From positions 46,290,194-46,354,193 of the forward strand of contig CP136069.1 in assembly GCA_032622095.1 (NCBI GenBank): DNA of 64,000 nt, written 5' to 3'. A program made the translations under genes and the position numbers. Positions 12,047-22,565 of the stretch are shown here, one piece after another; position 1 is the stretch's first letter; each line of letters opens with the position of its first letter. The stretch is from Siphonodentalium dalli. Lineage: Eukaryota; Mollusca; Scaphopoda; Gadilida; Siphonodentaliidae. Under the pieces are notes generated by a model. The model was given only the letters and a program-made list of their open reading frames with translations, had not been told where the DNA came from and did not search any database.

Positions 12047-13417
12047 GAGACCTTTCGCATCCTCACGTTTACGATTACCAATACGGATAGCTATTCGTAC
12101 TCGTAAGTCTATCCGTATGGCCAAAAAGTCCTTTCGCAAAACGACTACGCGTAAGAGTTTTGACGAACACGTACCATCATTATTTAGTACCACTTTTAGA
12201 ACTCAAAGCGTGTGTTTGATATACAGTCCCTTAATACTTCACTTATCGTCTCATTTGCAACAATGCGATAATCATGACCTGTTTATTGTCAATAAATCGA
12301 CCAGTCACAGCCTACGACCCGGGATTATCGTGATATAGTGTGGCAATACAGGTATACATGTCAGGTCATATGTGGTGGAAATTCAGTTCGTTGTTATCAT
12401 GGATGACCTGATAGACGTTATGCTGATGGGGGAAGAGGGGTTCCTGAATTTGGACCTTACATCAACCACGACTCCACCTCTTCAAGACCCTTCCAGTCCG
12501 CAATTTGATTTCAATGCGATTTCGGTTTCACAGCCTATCACATCTTTGGGTTTAGGAAATCCGACATAAGGTTGATGTGCTCGCTGATGTGCATCACTTC
12601 TGGTTTGGTACTACCAAATCGAAACAAAGTCGACACGGTAGAAGCGATGTGCATCAAGTGGCTTTTTTTGTGTCAGATATTTGACAAACCGGCAAAATTT
12701 CGTTGAACAAAATATTGATAAATAATAGGTTTTGGGCAATTTTATACTATAGTTGACTGTGGTTAGCATTAATTTTGGGCAATTACTCGATTCTGATAAC
12801 AGAAGCGGCTTTTCAAAAAAAATTGTTGTTGGAATATGATGATATGGGGACATCTAATCGGATTGAGTATCTTTAAATGCCGCATTTGTGCGAGTTGTAT
12901 TTTTTAAATTTAAAATAAATGCAAAGAACAAACCCAACAGAGACTGCTGAGCTCTGGTGATGTCGGTGGGTGTGCCAAATATTCTTTTATTAACACCAAA
13001 TCCATGTAAGCCGTGTATTTTTTGGCAACTGGTTTCATAGTGCACTTCTATTACTGCAAAGTTTTGGATTGCAGCCAGCGATGACTATCCGTTGTGAATA
13101 GCGATCTTATTTCGTTGGAAGCTCGACATTCACGACGACGAGTAGAGTGATTGCCAATCTTACAGCACACCGAGGTCGTAGCTCAATACAACTGGATGGT
13201 TTACATGATATACATATACAGTCTCGAACGGAGTAAAGTAATGTATTGCAGAACATAAATTTCAGGTGTTATTTGAGCTTATTAGAAACCATGAAATCGT
13301 AACCGTTATTACGGATAGTAAAATACGACAACGATTAGAAAGTACACATTTTAATGTTGGTGACGTAGTACCCTATCCGTATTCGTAATCGTAAACGTGA
13401 GTTTTGCGAAAGGTCTC
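12047..13417. mobile_element. 1.37-kb TIR element inserted at TA
   Basis: The left end GAGACCTTTCGCATCCTCAC... CGTTTACGATTACC... CGGATAG pairs with the inverse of the right end over about 45 bp with a small gap. TA dinucleotides flank both sides (12045-12046 and 13418-13419). Flanking sequence joins into the uninterrupted form seen in the copy at 7880, which proves insertion. No transposase is found. The interior contains a 57-codon ATG frame (12399-12569), described separately. Confidence 0.8.
12399..12569 (+). CDS. Small acidic ORF inside the TIR element, possible captured exon
   Basis: An ATG frame of 56 residues begins MDDLIDVMLMGEEGFLNLDL and continues into a Thr/Pro/Ser/Gln-rich segment. 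It is strongly acidic and hydrophobic at the N-terminus, in the manner of activation or co-regulator peptides, and its codon composition is unlike the AT-rich surroundings. I recognise no family. It lies in an element without a transposase, so it could be a fragment of a host gene captured by the transposon, or a chance frame. Confidence 0.3.
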   Translation: MDDLIDVMLMGEEGFLNLDLTSTTTPPLQDPSSPQFDFNAISVSQPITSLGLGNPT

Positions 13418-14779
13418 TACTAATCTAATTTTGAACACGTATAGTCCATGCTGAGTGCGTCGTGGACATATACATACAGGGACGGGTCTAGAGCGCCTGC
13501 TTTGGATGGGGTGTGACTGTCCATCGTTGGAATTTCCAACTGCACCTCATGCATCTTGAATCTCACCAAACTCACAAGTTCGCGTAATTCCATTTACACA
13601 CCCCTTGGGCATAAATCTAACTGTCCACTCAAATATCTGGATGGTAGCCTTATATACTCTAATCCTCTAGGCGGCCCCGTATTGAGTGACTTTCTTTAGA
13701 TCTGAACCAGTGTCAAAAACTGGAAATTGCCCAATCCTAACATGTATAGTGGTCTGACGTCAAGCAACTTGAACCCCGATTTGTTTCTGTTAAATTAGAT
13801 AGCTGTTTTGACTGCCCATTGGGGAAGGACCAAGACATAATATTCCCGGGCCGACCATGGTTATGGCCCGGCATGATAAAATTTTGAAATCTGAACCATG
13901 AAAATTGCAAAATCCTAGCATCCAGACTTGCCTTAAGCTTTCCAATTGTTGGACATTTTCAAACTTGACACCCCTCTAAGGTTGGATCATTTCCAACTGA
14001 TGTCCATTTCAGTCCAACAATTTGGCAAAAAAATCCCCTCTAATAAATTGTTGGAAAATCAAACTACGAGAACAATTTCAACATATTGTTGATGTCAAAT
14101 TCCCCAAATTTCCAGCTATTGAATATTTTGACCACAGTTGGGATGACACACCCCCATCGCTGCGGCCCTGTATACATGGACATGGTGAACACCCAAATAA
14201 ATAAAAAACATATGTTATTATATAATGTGGAAATGGAAAATATGTCACATCTGAGTCGCGATGCTAAAACTTAAATATATAATATACAATCCAATCCGAA
14301 TGATTGGACACCAATTTGTAGATGTGTGCGACGAAATGATCTCAAAACTGACAATGGCCATGCCTTTGAAGCGACACTCACTTCACAGATTGTCTATGAA
14401 CTCAAACATGCATTTAACAATGTTGTTTAAATATCTATAAAAACATCAATAGCAATACCTGAAAGTTCGAGTTGGATATTAATAATTTCGGCATTTCCAT
14501 TTCTAAAATTTTGCACTGCCCAAACCATACTTCACAAAGGAAGCGGCTAGATGTTTACAGGTGTACAACAATATCATATTGCAGTTTAGTGAGAACTGAA
14601 GGGCAAGCAAAGGAGAAAACTGAATATATGCGTATCTTCGCCGGCGATGTGTAAACAGTCTTCAGTAACTTTCGCCGGCTAACTCGTTCGTCGCATAGAT
14701 CGATAACCGGCTATGTGTAAACGGCACCTTAGTATTATTGATATTTAATTGAAATGAGGAAGAAAGTGCTTCCACCAGA

Positions 14780-14990
14780 TTAGATTCATCTTCACAAACT
14801 TTGGAATGTCCAAGGAAATACTCTTGTCCGCTTGAAATTACTTTTAACCACAGAATTATCACTGACATAAATATTCTACCAGGCCTTATACACAAGTTGG
14901 AACAAATTAAAGTGACCAAATCCATCGCTTTGTTTAACCTTTCCTGCGTTATGGTGAGAGTGAAAGTGGGTGAATTGAAAAGAATAAAAT
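14780..14990 (-). pseudogene. Possible DIRS-type reverse transcriptase connection fragment
   Basis: A minus-strand frame contains TLTITQERLNKAMDLVTLIC followed after a few residues by a PGRIFMSVI...KVISSGQEYFL block. This resembles the helix-plus-GxI(I/V)S region after the RT palm of DIRS-like and related tyrosine-recombinase retroelements. No palm motifs, RNase H or recombinase are seen nearby, so at best it is a decayed fragment. The resemblance is from family memory, not alignment. Confidence 0.25.
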
Positions 14991-15033
14991 AAAAAACTAT
15001 GTTCCGTGCCTGGCGGACAAGTATTTTCCTCAT

Positions 15034-15667
15034 TTCCTTACAATTTATAAAAGGATATTGGAGGCCTCTTCCGCCTTTTTAGGTGTTTGAGCCCCTGCGA
15101 AATCATCAAATTAATCGATTATTAGCAGTCAGCGATTCTAATTGTATAAGACAATGCACTCACTTTCTAACATATGGCATCTGCAGACATCAGCCCTATA
15201 TTCAAAAGCTTAATCACAAGCAATGTTCCCTTGGAAATAAATAAAATTGTCTGTAGGTTTAGGGGCATGCGAAGATTCGATGCGATTCGAAATTGACCGA
15301 CACAATCCCCATATACTTCACAAGACGATCTGGTATTGGCATCCTGACTGCTTGATGAGATCACTCAGTGTTGAGTTGAGCCTCCGAATCACGTACAGGT
15401 GTATCACACTATACTTGGACGAACACAATACATTATATACTGTATGCTGAAAATATCAGCGTTCGATACCAGCATTTTCAGTACGTATTCCCGATTACCC
15501 ACAGGAATACCGCCGGAATCCGGATACCTCTTTCCGTTATTTCGTCAAAAACTCTTCTTCAAATATCTCCGTTATTTCGTCAAAAACATTTCTTCTCATA
15601 CAAATCACCGTCATTTGGCAAATTCACATTATTTATAGAGTTATTGCCCTTCATGCAGGATTAACAA
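15034..15667. other. Non-coding stretch
   Basis: No gene is seen. About 15530-15590 contains a short tandem duplication around CCGTTATTTCGTCAAAAAC. Confidence 0.4.
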
Positions 15668-15680
15668 AACATGTCTTCAT

Positions 15681-15780
15681 TTAGTGGACAATCCCAAGCT
15701 CGCGTGCCACGCGTGGTTGGATTGTCCATTTATTAATGACCATTTTAGGTACCGATTGTCCATTTATAAGTGGACAATCC
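15681..15780. repeat. Cluster of TGGACAATCC sites in both orientations
   Basis: Four copies lie within 100 bp: plus orientation at about 15685 and 15771, inverse at about 15719 and 15755. The last pair forms a hairpin around TTTATA. It may be a small foldback element or a protein-binding cluster. Confidence 0.5.
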
Positions 15781-15796
15781 TTGAAGAATTGCCTGT

Positions 15797-17294
15797 TCCA
15801 AACATAATCAGCGCGTAAATAGTATATTGTCGTCAAGACGTACGATGGTGTACGTAAACAAGAGCCTGCTCATGTTACATAAGTTGTGCTTCTGTTTACA
15901 TAACACAGTGCAATTCTATTGGTTAATCACACACAAATGATATAAACGCTCTTTATTATTTCCATATCAGGAAAACATTCACAAATAACGCTCTTTATGT
16001 TTACCATATCCGGATATAAACAAAAGCCAGGTAACGTAACGTTTTTGCTTTTGTTTACATAACAAAGGGGAAAAAATTGACATTGTAATACGACCCTGCC
16101 TAACTATGCTTAAAAGCCATGTCCTGATTGGCCAGTGGCCCGAGTTACCATGGCTATCTTGTTCCAGTTTTGTGGTACAATTTTACTTTTTCCAATTGTA
16201 CCACGAAAAAAATCGGTTTATTCAGATCGCCGCACGCGACTTTTCCCGTCTTTTCTAACTCCGCGCAAACGGGGCATCAACGGAGTACACCCGCACCGTA
16301 ACCCTTTGAATTTTGCTACATCTTGACAATCTTGCGAATTTTCTAGCGATTTGTCGCTTGAAAGCAGTTTGGTTACCATTAAATATGGTCCAGATGATGT
16401 TATGGTACAGTGATATATGTTACGACCAAAGAAAGTTACTTAATAAGTATATTAAATGACAAAATAAATCGGTAAAATTGTATTTTCCATGGGGCCGGGC
16501 TGTGCATTCGTCGATTCGAATCTCGATCATATTCGATATTTCGGAATCAAGATGAAACTGAAAGCGTTTGTTCACCAGAAGGGAAATAAGATTAGTTTAG
16601 TAAATTAGATCATTTAGATCGCTTTGTGTAAGGAAAATGGTCCATAGTCGATGATCATATTCATGTTGTCCCAACAACGTTCAACACAGAAATGACCGCA
16701 ATATATAAGTGAGTGGTTTGGGGTGGCTGGCCCCGGGATTGCCGAAAGGGCCGAAATGCCCTTTCCTTAATCCATAAAAATGACCACAATCGTGTCTCCT
16801 GTACAATTTAAATGAAAGGCACGGGCACCGCTGAAAACACATCCTTTTTTAGCCAATCATAACGATTATTTACGCAAACAAATTACCAGAGTACTCCGTG
16901 CAAAGAAATCGAGTACGCCCAATAAGAATTACACCACGAAATGTTTTCTCACCTGAGACCGAAAAAGCGCAGTATTTCGTTGACTATTCAGTCGAATTAT
17001 GACCAGAAACTTTCAGTCGTATTAAAAAATAAATAAATACACGGTGTTTCGGTGTGTATGGTCAAGTTGTACCACAACAAAACTGATTGTTTTTTGTGGT
17101 ACAACTTGACCATACACACCGAAACACCGTGTATTTATTTCTTAAATAGCATACTGTTTATGCCATATTTCTGATTGGTGTAAGTACAAAGTCTGTCTAT
17201 ATTTTACTATTCTTTCTGTTTGTGACGGTTTTTGACGGAGGTGAATATTTTAACAGAATACCCACCGCAAACGCCGCCCGTATCTTTAAGAGAT
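15797..17294 (-). mobile_element. TTAA MITE (AGATACGGGCGGCG family), inverted copy, interrupted
   Basis: 15797-16085 and 17151-17294 are, in inverse, the two parts of the about 530-bp element seen at 40556-41084 and 17507-18048. Shared words include AAAGAGCGTT, GATCCGGATATGGTAAAC, GTTACCTGGCTTTTGTTTA and CCGTCAAAAACCGCC. About 1.06 kb of unrelated DNA (16086-17150) separates them. The right end reads CCGCCCGTATCT followed by TTAA. The outer left end is truncated just inside the expected terminus. Confidence 0.75.
17030..17140. repeat. Near-perfect 47-bp-arm hairpin
   Basis: The arms run 17030-17077 and 17094-17140; the core ACACCGAAACACCGTGTATT is matched in inverse, with about 16 nt of loop. 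It lies in the DNA inserted in the MITE at 15797-17294, and probably represents a foldback element or two head-to-head termini. Confidence 0.85.
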
Positions 17295-17506
17295 TCGGTC
17301 CTTATGTAATTATGTAACATAATGGAAACCCAAATTCCAAACATTGTACCACTTCATTATCATCATAATTGTTGAGCATTTTTTTATATTGTTTAACTTC
17401 AAATGTTATTTCAATGGTGCACAACATCCTCCAAAATTGTATTTCCCTGATACCGATATAAATGTGTAATTCCAGCATTTCCAAACATTTCTTTGAAATA
17501 GCCTGC

Positions 17507-18048
17507 CCTTAAAGATATGGGAGGCGGTGGGTATGCTGTTGAAATATTCAGCTCCGTCAAAAACCGCCATAAACAGAAATAATAGTAAAATATAGATAGA
17601 CTTTTTTCTTACACAAATCAGAAATATGGCATAAACAGTATGTTATTGTCATTTTTGTTCCTTTGTTCTGATAAACAGAAGCAAAAAACGTTACGTTACC
17701 TGGCTTTTGTTTAGATCCGGATATGGTAAACATAAAGAGCGTTATTTGTTACTGTTTTCCTGATATAGAAATAACAAAGAGCGTTTATATCATTTGTTTG
17801 TGATTAACCAATAGAAATGCGCTGTGTTATGTAAAGTTGTAAACGGAAGCACAACTTCTGTAACACGAGCAGGCTCTTGTTTACGTACACCATCGTACGT
17901 CTTGACGACAATATACTATTTACGCGCTGATTATGTTTGGCATATGAACAAAACTATATATATTTTAATATTCCTTCTGTTGATGGCGATTTGAACAAAT
18001 ATTAATATTTCTGCAACGAACACCGCCCGTGCCATTAAGTGATCATTT
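17507..18048 (+). mobile_element. TTAA MITE (AGATACGGGCGGCG family), direct copy
   Basis: The element is flanked by TTAA on both sides (TTAA then AGATATGGG at the left; CACCGCCCGTGCCA then TTAA at the right). It matches 40556-41084 along its full length. It is head-to-head with the copy ending at 17294, so the two create a large inverted repeat. There is no coding capacity. Confidence 0.8.
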
Positions 18049-18269
18049 AGAAACGACGGACTTTTAGTTGGAGCTGTCAATCTCTCTATCTGTTTACATG
18101 TTTTATTCGATTCTAAGGCGCTATTTGACAACTACCCACTAAAATATCATTCTGCTCTGGAATGAATACCGTAGCCAGGATATTTAATTAAATTCTCCTG
18201 ACTTTGACTTGACACTGGTATGAATGAAAATCAGAACTTCAAAACGAAATTGTCTCAGTCAATGCAGAT

Positions 18270-18500
18270 ATATTATCCATGCATAATTACTTCCGAAATT
18301 AAAGGCACCTCTCTCGAATCGCTCTTTTCATCATCAACTGCAACCGAATATTGAGTACGAAAGGTTTGATGCGTCTGAATTGTCGAGAGGACCGGGCTGA
18401 CGGCAAAAACCCAATTTTTAAGTTCCGCAATTACAGCATAAAGGGACCAAGGGCTCACCAAAAACCCAAAACAATAACTTTTATACGAACTTTCGATTAC
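18270..18500 (-). repeat. Dispersed repeat, copy 1
   Basis: It matches 24705-24935 in the opposite orientation (GGGTTTTTGGTGRGCCC, TTTATGCTGTAATTG, GCCGTCAGCCCGGT). An adjoining TTCTTATCTGAAAATGCT-type word is also shared (about 18585 and 24600). The family and boundaries are unknown. Confidence 0.6.
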
Positions 18501-19004
18501 GAGGATGAAATATGCTGTAAACATGTCTAGGTACCACGCTGATCATAAAAACATTACTTAAGAAAAAAAAAATCAGCATTTTCAGATAAGAAGGATTCTT
18601 TTGGTTACACGAACACATATTATTCCATATAGTGGTATAAGAACGTCTCAATCTCAGATTAGTCAAAAGCAGAGCAGATATTTCGCGATTTACCCCATTT
18701 ACGCCAATTTGGGGAGAGTGGGTGAAGTTAATAATTTCCCGGTCTCAAACATCCATGCAGTTTTCTTCTTTTGTTTCAAAATGATATAACAAATTGCCAT
18801 TAAGATTCTCTCATTTGTATAATGCTGGCATATATATCCATAGTATTGTAAAACTTATATATTAAGTAAATGTGTAGAAGGTATGGATTATATATATCAG
18901 GGTTGCATGAACTTCTAACAAATTAATATCCTAGAGACACTTAACAACATGAATGTTTTGTCAGATTGGAAGATCTGTTTTACAGCTGTCAGGATATGAA
19001 ACTA
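18501..19004. other. Non-coding stretch
   Basis: No gene or clear repeat structure is visible apart from AT-rich runs. Confidence 0.4.
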
Positions 19005-19712
19005 TACTCAATCCTTATTTAATATTTATCATTGATTAATAATGTTGCTGCGCTAGGAACTTCCATTATGTATCCTCCCACACTACATGTATCCTCCCAC
19101 ACTACATGTATCCTCCCACACTATCCCAGTTAATTTGACATATTACTGGTATTGTGCTATAGTCGGTTTTCATCGTTATGCATAAACTTCATTTCTTTGT
19201 GTGACCCACATTATGTGAGTAAAGGGGGGATGCCCAATAGCAGAAGAGTCCACATATAGAGGTACCATGTCTTACCCACCGGAAGCTGACATAAGCTAAT
19301 GATAGGCAGAGCACCCTGCTGTAACGGCAGTTTCTGATATACAGTCTCAAAGATTTGGAACAGAAAAGATAGCAGAAACCCATAGAACACACACAAACTC
19401 TGTGTTATGATTTATGTTTCATGATAACAATTGATTAAGGCTCTACCTATCATTAGCTTATGTCAGCTTCCGGTGGGTAAGACATGGTACCTCTAATTGT
19501 GGACTCTTCTGCTATAGGGCATCCCCCCTTTACTCACATAATGTGGGTCACACAAAGCTATACTCAATCCTTATTTAATATTTATCATTGATTAATAAGA
19601 CCACATGTTGCTGCGCTAGGAACTTTCATTATGTATCCTCCCACACTATCCCAGTTAATTTGACATATTACTGGTATTGAGCTATAGTCGGTTTTCATCG
19701 TTATGCATAAAC
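19005..19712. mobile_element. Inverted-repeat element bracketed by long direct repeats
   Basis: The outer direct repeats are 19005-19195 and 19560-19712 (ACTCAATCCTTATTTAATAT..., TTGCTGCGCTAGGAAC, TTTGACATATTACTGG). Inside, 19196-19311 and 19441-19558 are inverse copies (TGTGACCCACATTATGTGAG..., CTTACCCACCGGAAGCTGAC). The left direct repeat carries an expanded CATGTATCCTCCCACACTA tandem (three copies against one). The arrangement is direct repeat, inverted repeat, spacer, inverted repeat, direct repeat, about 0.7 kb in all, with no coding sequence. Confidence 0.75.
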
Positions 19713-19722
19713 TTCATTCGCG

Positions 19723-20121
19723 TTAACCCTTTACCCAACAGAATGGCCCTGTGCCAATGCATTCTCTTATATATGCGAGTCGACCATAGGTCGCCTCGCA
19801 TATATAAGAGAATGCATTGGCTTAACACATTACAAATTATAAAATTGTTAAAGAATGTAAGAAAAAATGGTAAAAAGTGTTAAAAAAGATTTTTTTTAGG
19901 CCAATGCATTCTCTTATATATGCGAGGCGACCTATGGTCGACTCGCATATATAAGAGAATGCATTGGCACAGGGCATAACTGTAACTATCACAATGTGGT
20001 CAAGGAGCCGGTTCCAATGATATCCATATTTGTATGGTTCTATTGAGACAGACCGAAGATATTTTAGGCTGTTGAAGCTTTATTTGGCCGGTTTTGGCCG
20101 GTTTGTTGGGTAAAGGGTTAA
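19723..20121. mobile_element. TTAA foldback MITE with internal hairpins
   Basis: The termini TTAACCCTTTACCCAACA and TGTTGGGTAAAGGGTTAA are exact inverses, and TTAA forms the outer 4 bp on both sides. Inside are two perfect hairpins, at about 19752-19821 and 19899-19968, each built from CCAATGCATTCTCTTATATA and its inverse around a central AGGTCG-type loop. A truncated copy lies at 5368-5523 and a relative at 45896-46169. Confidence 0.85.
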
Positions 20122-21754
20122 GTTATAGTATTGAAATCTGCTCTACTGGTATTTTGTTTTTCTTAAGAGACGAAAAGCCATTAAACTTCGACGGCACCAG
20201 TTATTGGAATTCTGAATTACTACACCGGGGAGATGCATAGTTTAAACATATTTTCTTTGTTCATAAATTGATTTATGACAAAAGGGATTGGAGGACAAGT
20301 GCTATAATCACTTAGAATACCCTTATCTCCCTAGTATAATACACTGACAAATGTTAACACTGAAGACGAACAAACACAAGGTATATAATAGACATACATA
20401 TAATGAACAATATATGAACAAAATAAACAGCATGGCGATTGTGGAGTAGAATCGGAAGTTCGGCACCGTGACGAGATGGGATGAGTGTGTGTATGCTTCA
20501 TCAACACGTCGGTCATCATTCCCTTGCAACAAGTAAAAGTACGATAGTACAGGCATGTATCAATTATTCAATGCCTTCACAGGGGAATAACTGGGATATA
20601 TATTACATAAGAAACTAGGTACAAACATAGAATATATTCTATTATACGTAGATTTTAAGTGTAAAATTACATGGGCAAAGTGTTAGGTTCTCTCAAATCG
20701 ACCGGAATCTCTAATATACGAGTGTACAGCCTTAAAAATATCACTATTCTCAGTATAAGTTAGTTCGGGTTTCCCCATAAAGAAATGTGTCTACAGAGTT
20801 AATAAGAATATTGCATGAGATTATTATTAAGTCTATTAAGCCCGATTAACGGTACCAATGTGCAAATAGTACCTCGCCTATTAATGGACTCATGTCTTAA
20901 GTGACAGATAATAGATATTGGCCATAACATTTCTGACTGCCAATACGAACATGTCAGGAACATTTATTCCAATGATTCAATGATCATTGGAAGGGAATTT
21001 CTTACCTTCGCTATATTAGTATGGTATTTGATGCTCTGGAAAAGGGGATGACTCATATTACTCAGTTATCCCTTTAAACCCGACTGGTCTGGACTGGCCG
21101 CAACAAACGGCCAGACAGAAAACATTCATATACCCGACTGGCCGCTTTTGAATTCGGTGACGTCATAAACATAATTATTATGTAGCATGTTTATATATGT
21201 TATAACCATTGGTATATCCACTTTTATCTATGTAAATGATACCCAGGAACTTCAGCAGTACCATAGGTGCATGTTTATGGGTTCGTTGCCCAGCTGCACT
21301 AGCTGGGGGTAGAAAATATGCGCATGCTCATAGCGCAGAATTCAACAAACGTACATTATTTGAAGCTATTCGCGTAACGCAAAACATTGTTGTGCGGTTC
21401 GCAGGATTGTAGAAAGACACAATGTCGATCACTCTTCTGGGTTTAAATTATTCTTGTATACATAATCAGTATTCTGGCATATGTGAGGAAGGCGTTGTCA
21501 CTTATCTGAGTCAATTTGTTCACGCATGCGCATATGATACAATGATAAATGTATTGGTTTTTGCGTAGTGATACAATCACATCAAGAGTGCCAATAGTAT
21601 ATCAATTTGCATTGTACAGTTGCACGTTTCGACGTTGCACCAGAGTAGTCCTGTGGAAAGGGGTTGCACGGTCACAATACCATCTAGTCCGATCTACTTG
21701 CGCGTGCGCATTACAAACACGTGTCAAATCTTGCATTATTGAGCAATTCTGTAA
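20122..21754. other. Non-coding stretch
   Basis: No supported gene. About 21080-21160 has two copies of CCCGACTGG...GGCCGC. The 141-codon frame 21549-21974 runs into the tandem repeat below and shows no domain. Confidence 0.4.
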
Positions 21755-22565
21755 AGTTTATGACCTAGCTGTGGCACCACTTGAGCATAACCATCACGAT
21801 GCCTCTAAGCGATGTCTAAAATGTGACATACTGCCATTGAATGCACAGGGAAGTGGTGTCATTCGATCACTTGGGGTATATGCTTGGCAACCATTGATAG
21901 CGTTAAATACAAGTTGTGTTCACTCTTCTGACCAGATATGTCTTAAATTTCACAATAGAGTATGGGGTGCATAGAAAACGCAGTTTCTTAGCGCGGAATT
22001 ACGTAGCTATAAGCTATACTTGCATATTACTTTCAATTCCGTGTAGTTGCGTAGAAACCGTTACCAGGGAGTGATAGGATGGCAAGTATACCAATCTTAA
22101 AAATACTCAGTGGTCCATGAGAACATACCTGTAAAGTTTCAGACCTGTGGTACCATTTGAACATAACCATCACCATGTGTATGCCGTGGAATGTCTAAAT
22201 TGCGGCATAATACAATTGATAATACAGGAAAATGGTGTCATTCATTCATTTGGGTTATTTGCTTAGCAACCGTTGCTACCCTTAAATAGAAGTTAGGTTA
22301 ACTCTTCTGGCCAGATTTATCTCAAATTTCATAATAGGGTATTGACTACCTCGAAAACGCCATTTCCTTGGGCTTAAATACGATGATAAAAGCTGTTATT
22401 GTATTTCTACTTTCAATATCGGGTAGTTGCTTAGCAACCGTTACCAGCGAGTGACCATGTGGCAATGTAACCAGATCATAAAATAATCAATGGTCCATGC
22501 GGAACATACCTCTAAAGTTTCAGACATGTGACACCACTTGAACATAAACAACACCATACGCCTAA
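21755..22565. repeat. Tandem repeat, about 378-bp period, 2.1 copies
   Basis: Units begin with AAAGTTT(A/C)(T/A)GAC near 21757, 22134 and 22513. They share, in order, GGTGTCATTC, TTGCTTAGCAACC-like, ACTCTTCTGRCCAG and GTGGTCCATG-like words. Divergence between units is moderate. TTGCTTAGCAAC at about 22418 is a near-perfect palindrome, and related forms recur in each unit. No coding potential is seen. Confidence 0.75.

Larger units (their letters stand above)
11645..14735 (+). mobile_element. Composite transposon, copy 2, interrupted
   Basis: The left end (GGGTGTTTATACATTAG...) and the right end near 14640-14733 (inverse GGTGCCGTTTACACATAGCC) form imperfect terminal inverted repeats, suggesting a complete element of about 3.1 kb. 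It matches 7336-8090 except for the insertion at 12047-13417. Beyond 13690 the two copies differ, and no hAT transposase follows here. The interior 13690-14640 has only short open frames and no recognisable domain. Confidence 0.5.

Noticed and set aside
21549-21974. 141-codon plus-strand frame
   Set aside because: It extends into the 378-bp tandem repeat, and the homologous unit is not open in the next repeat.
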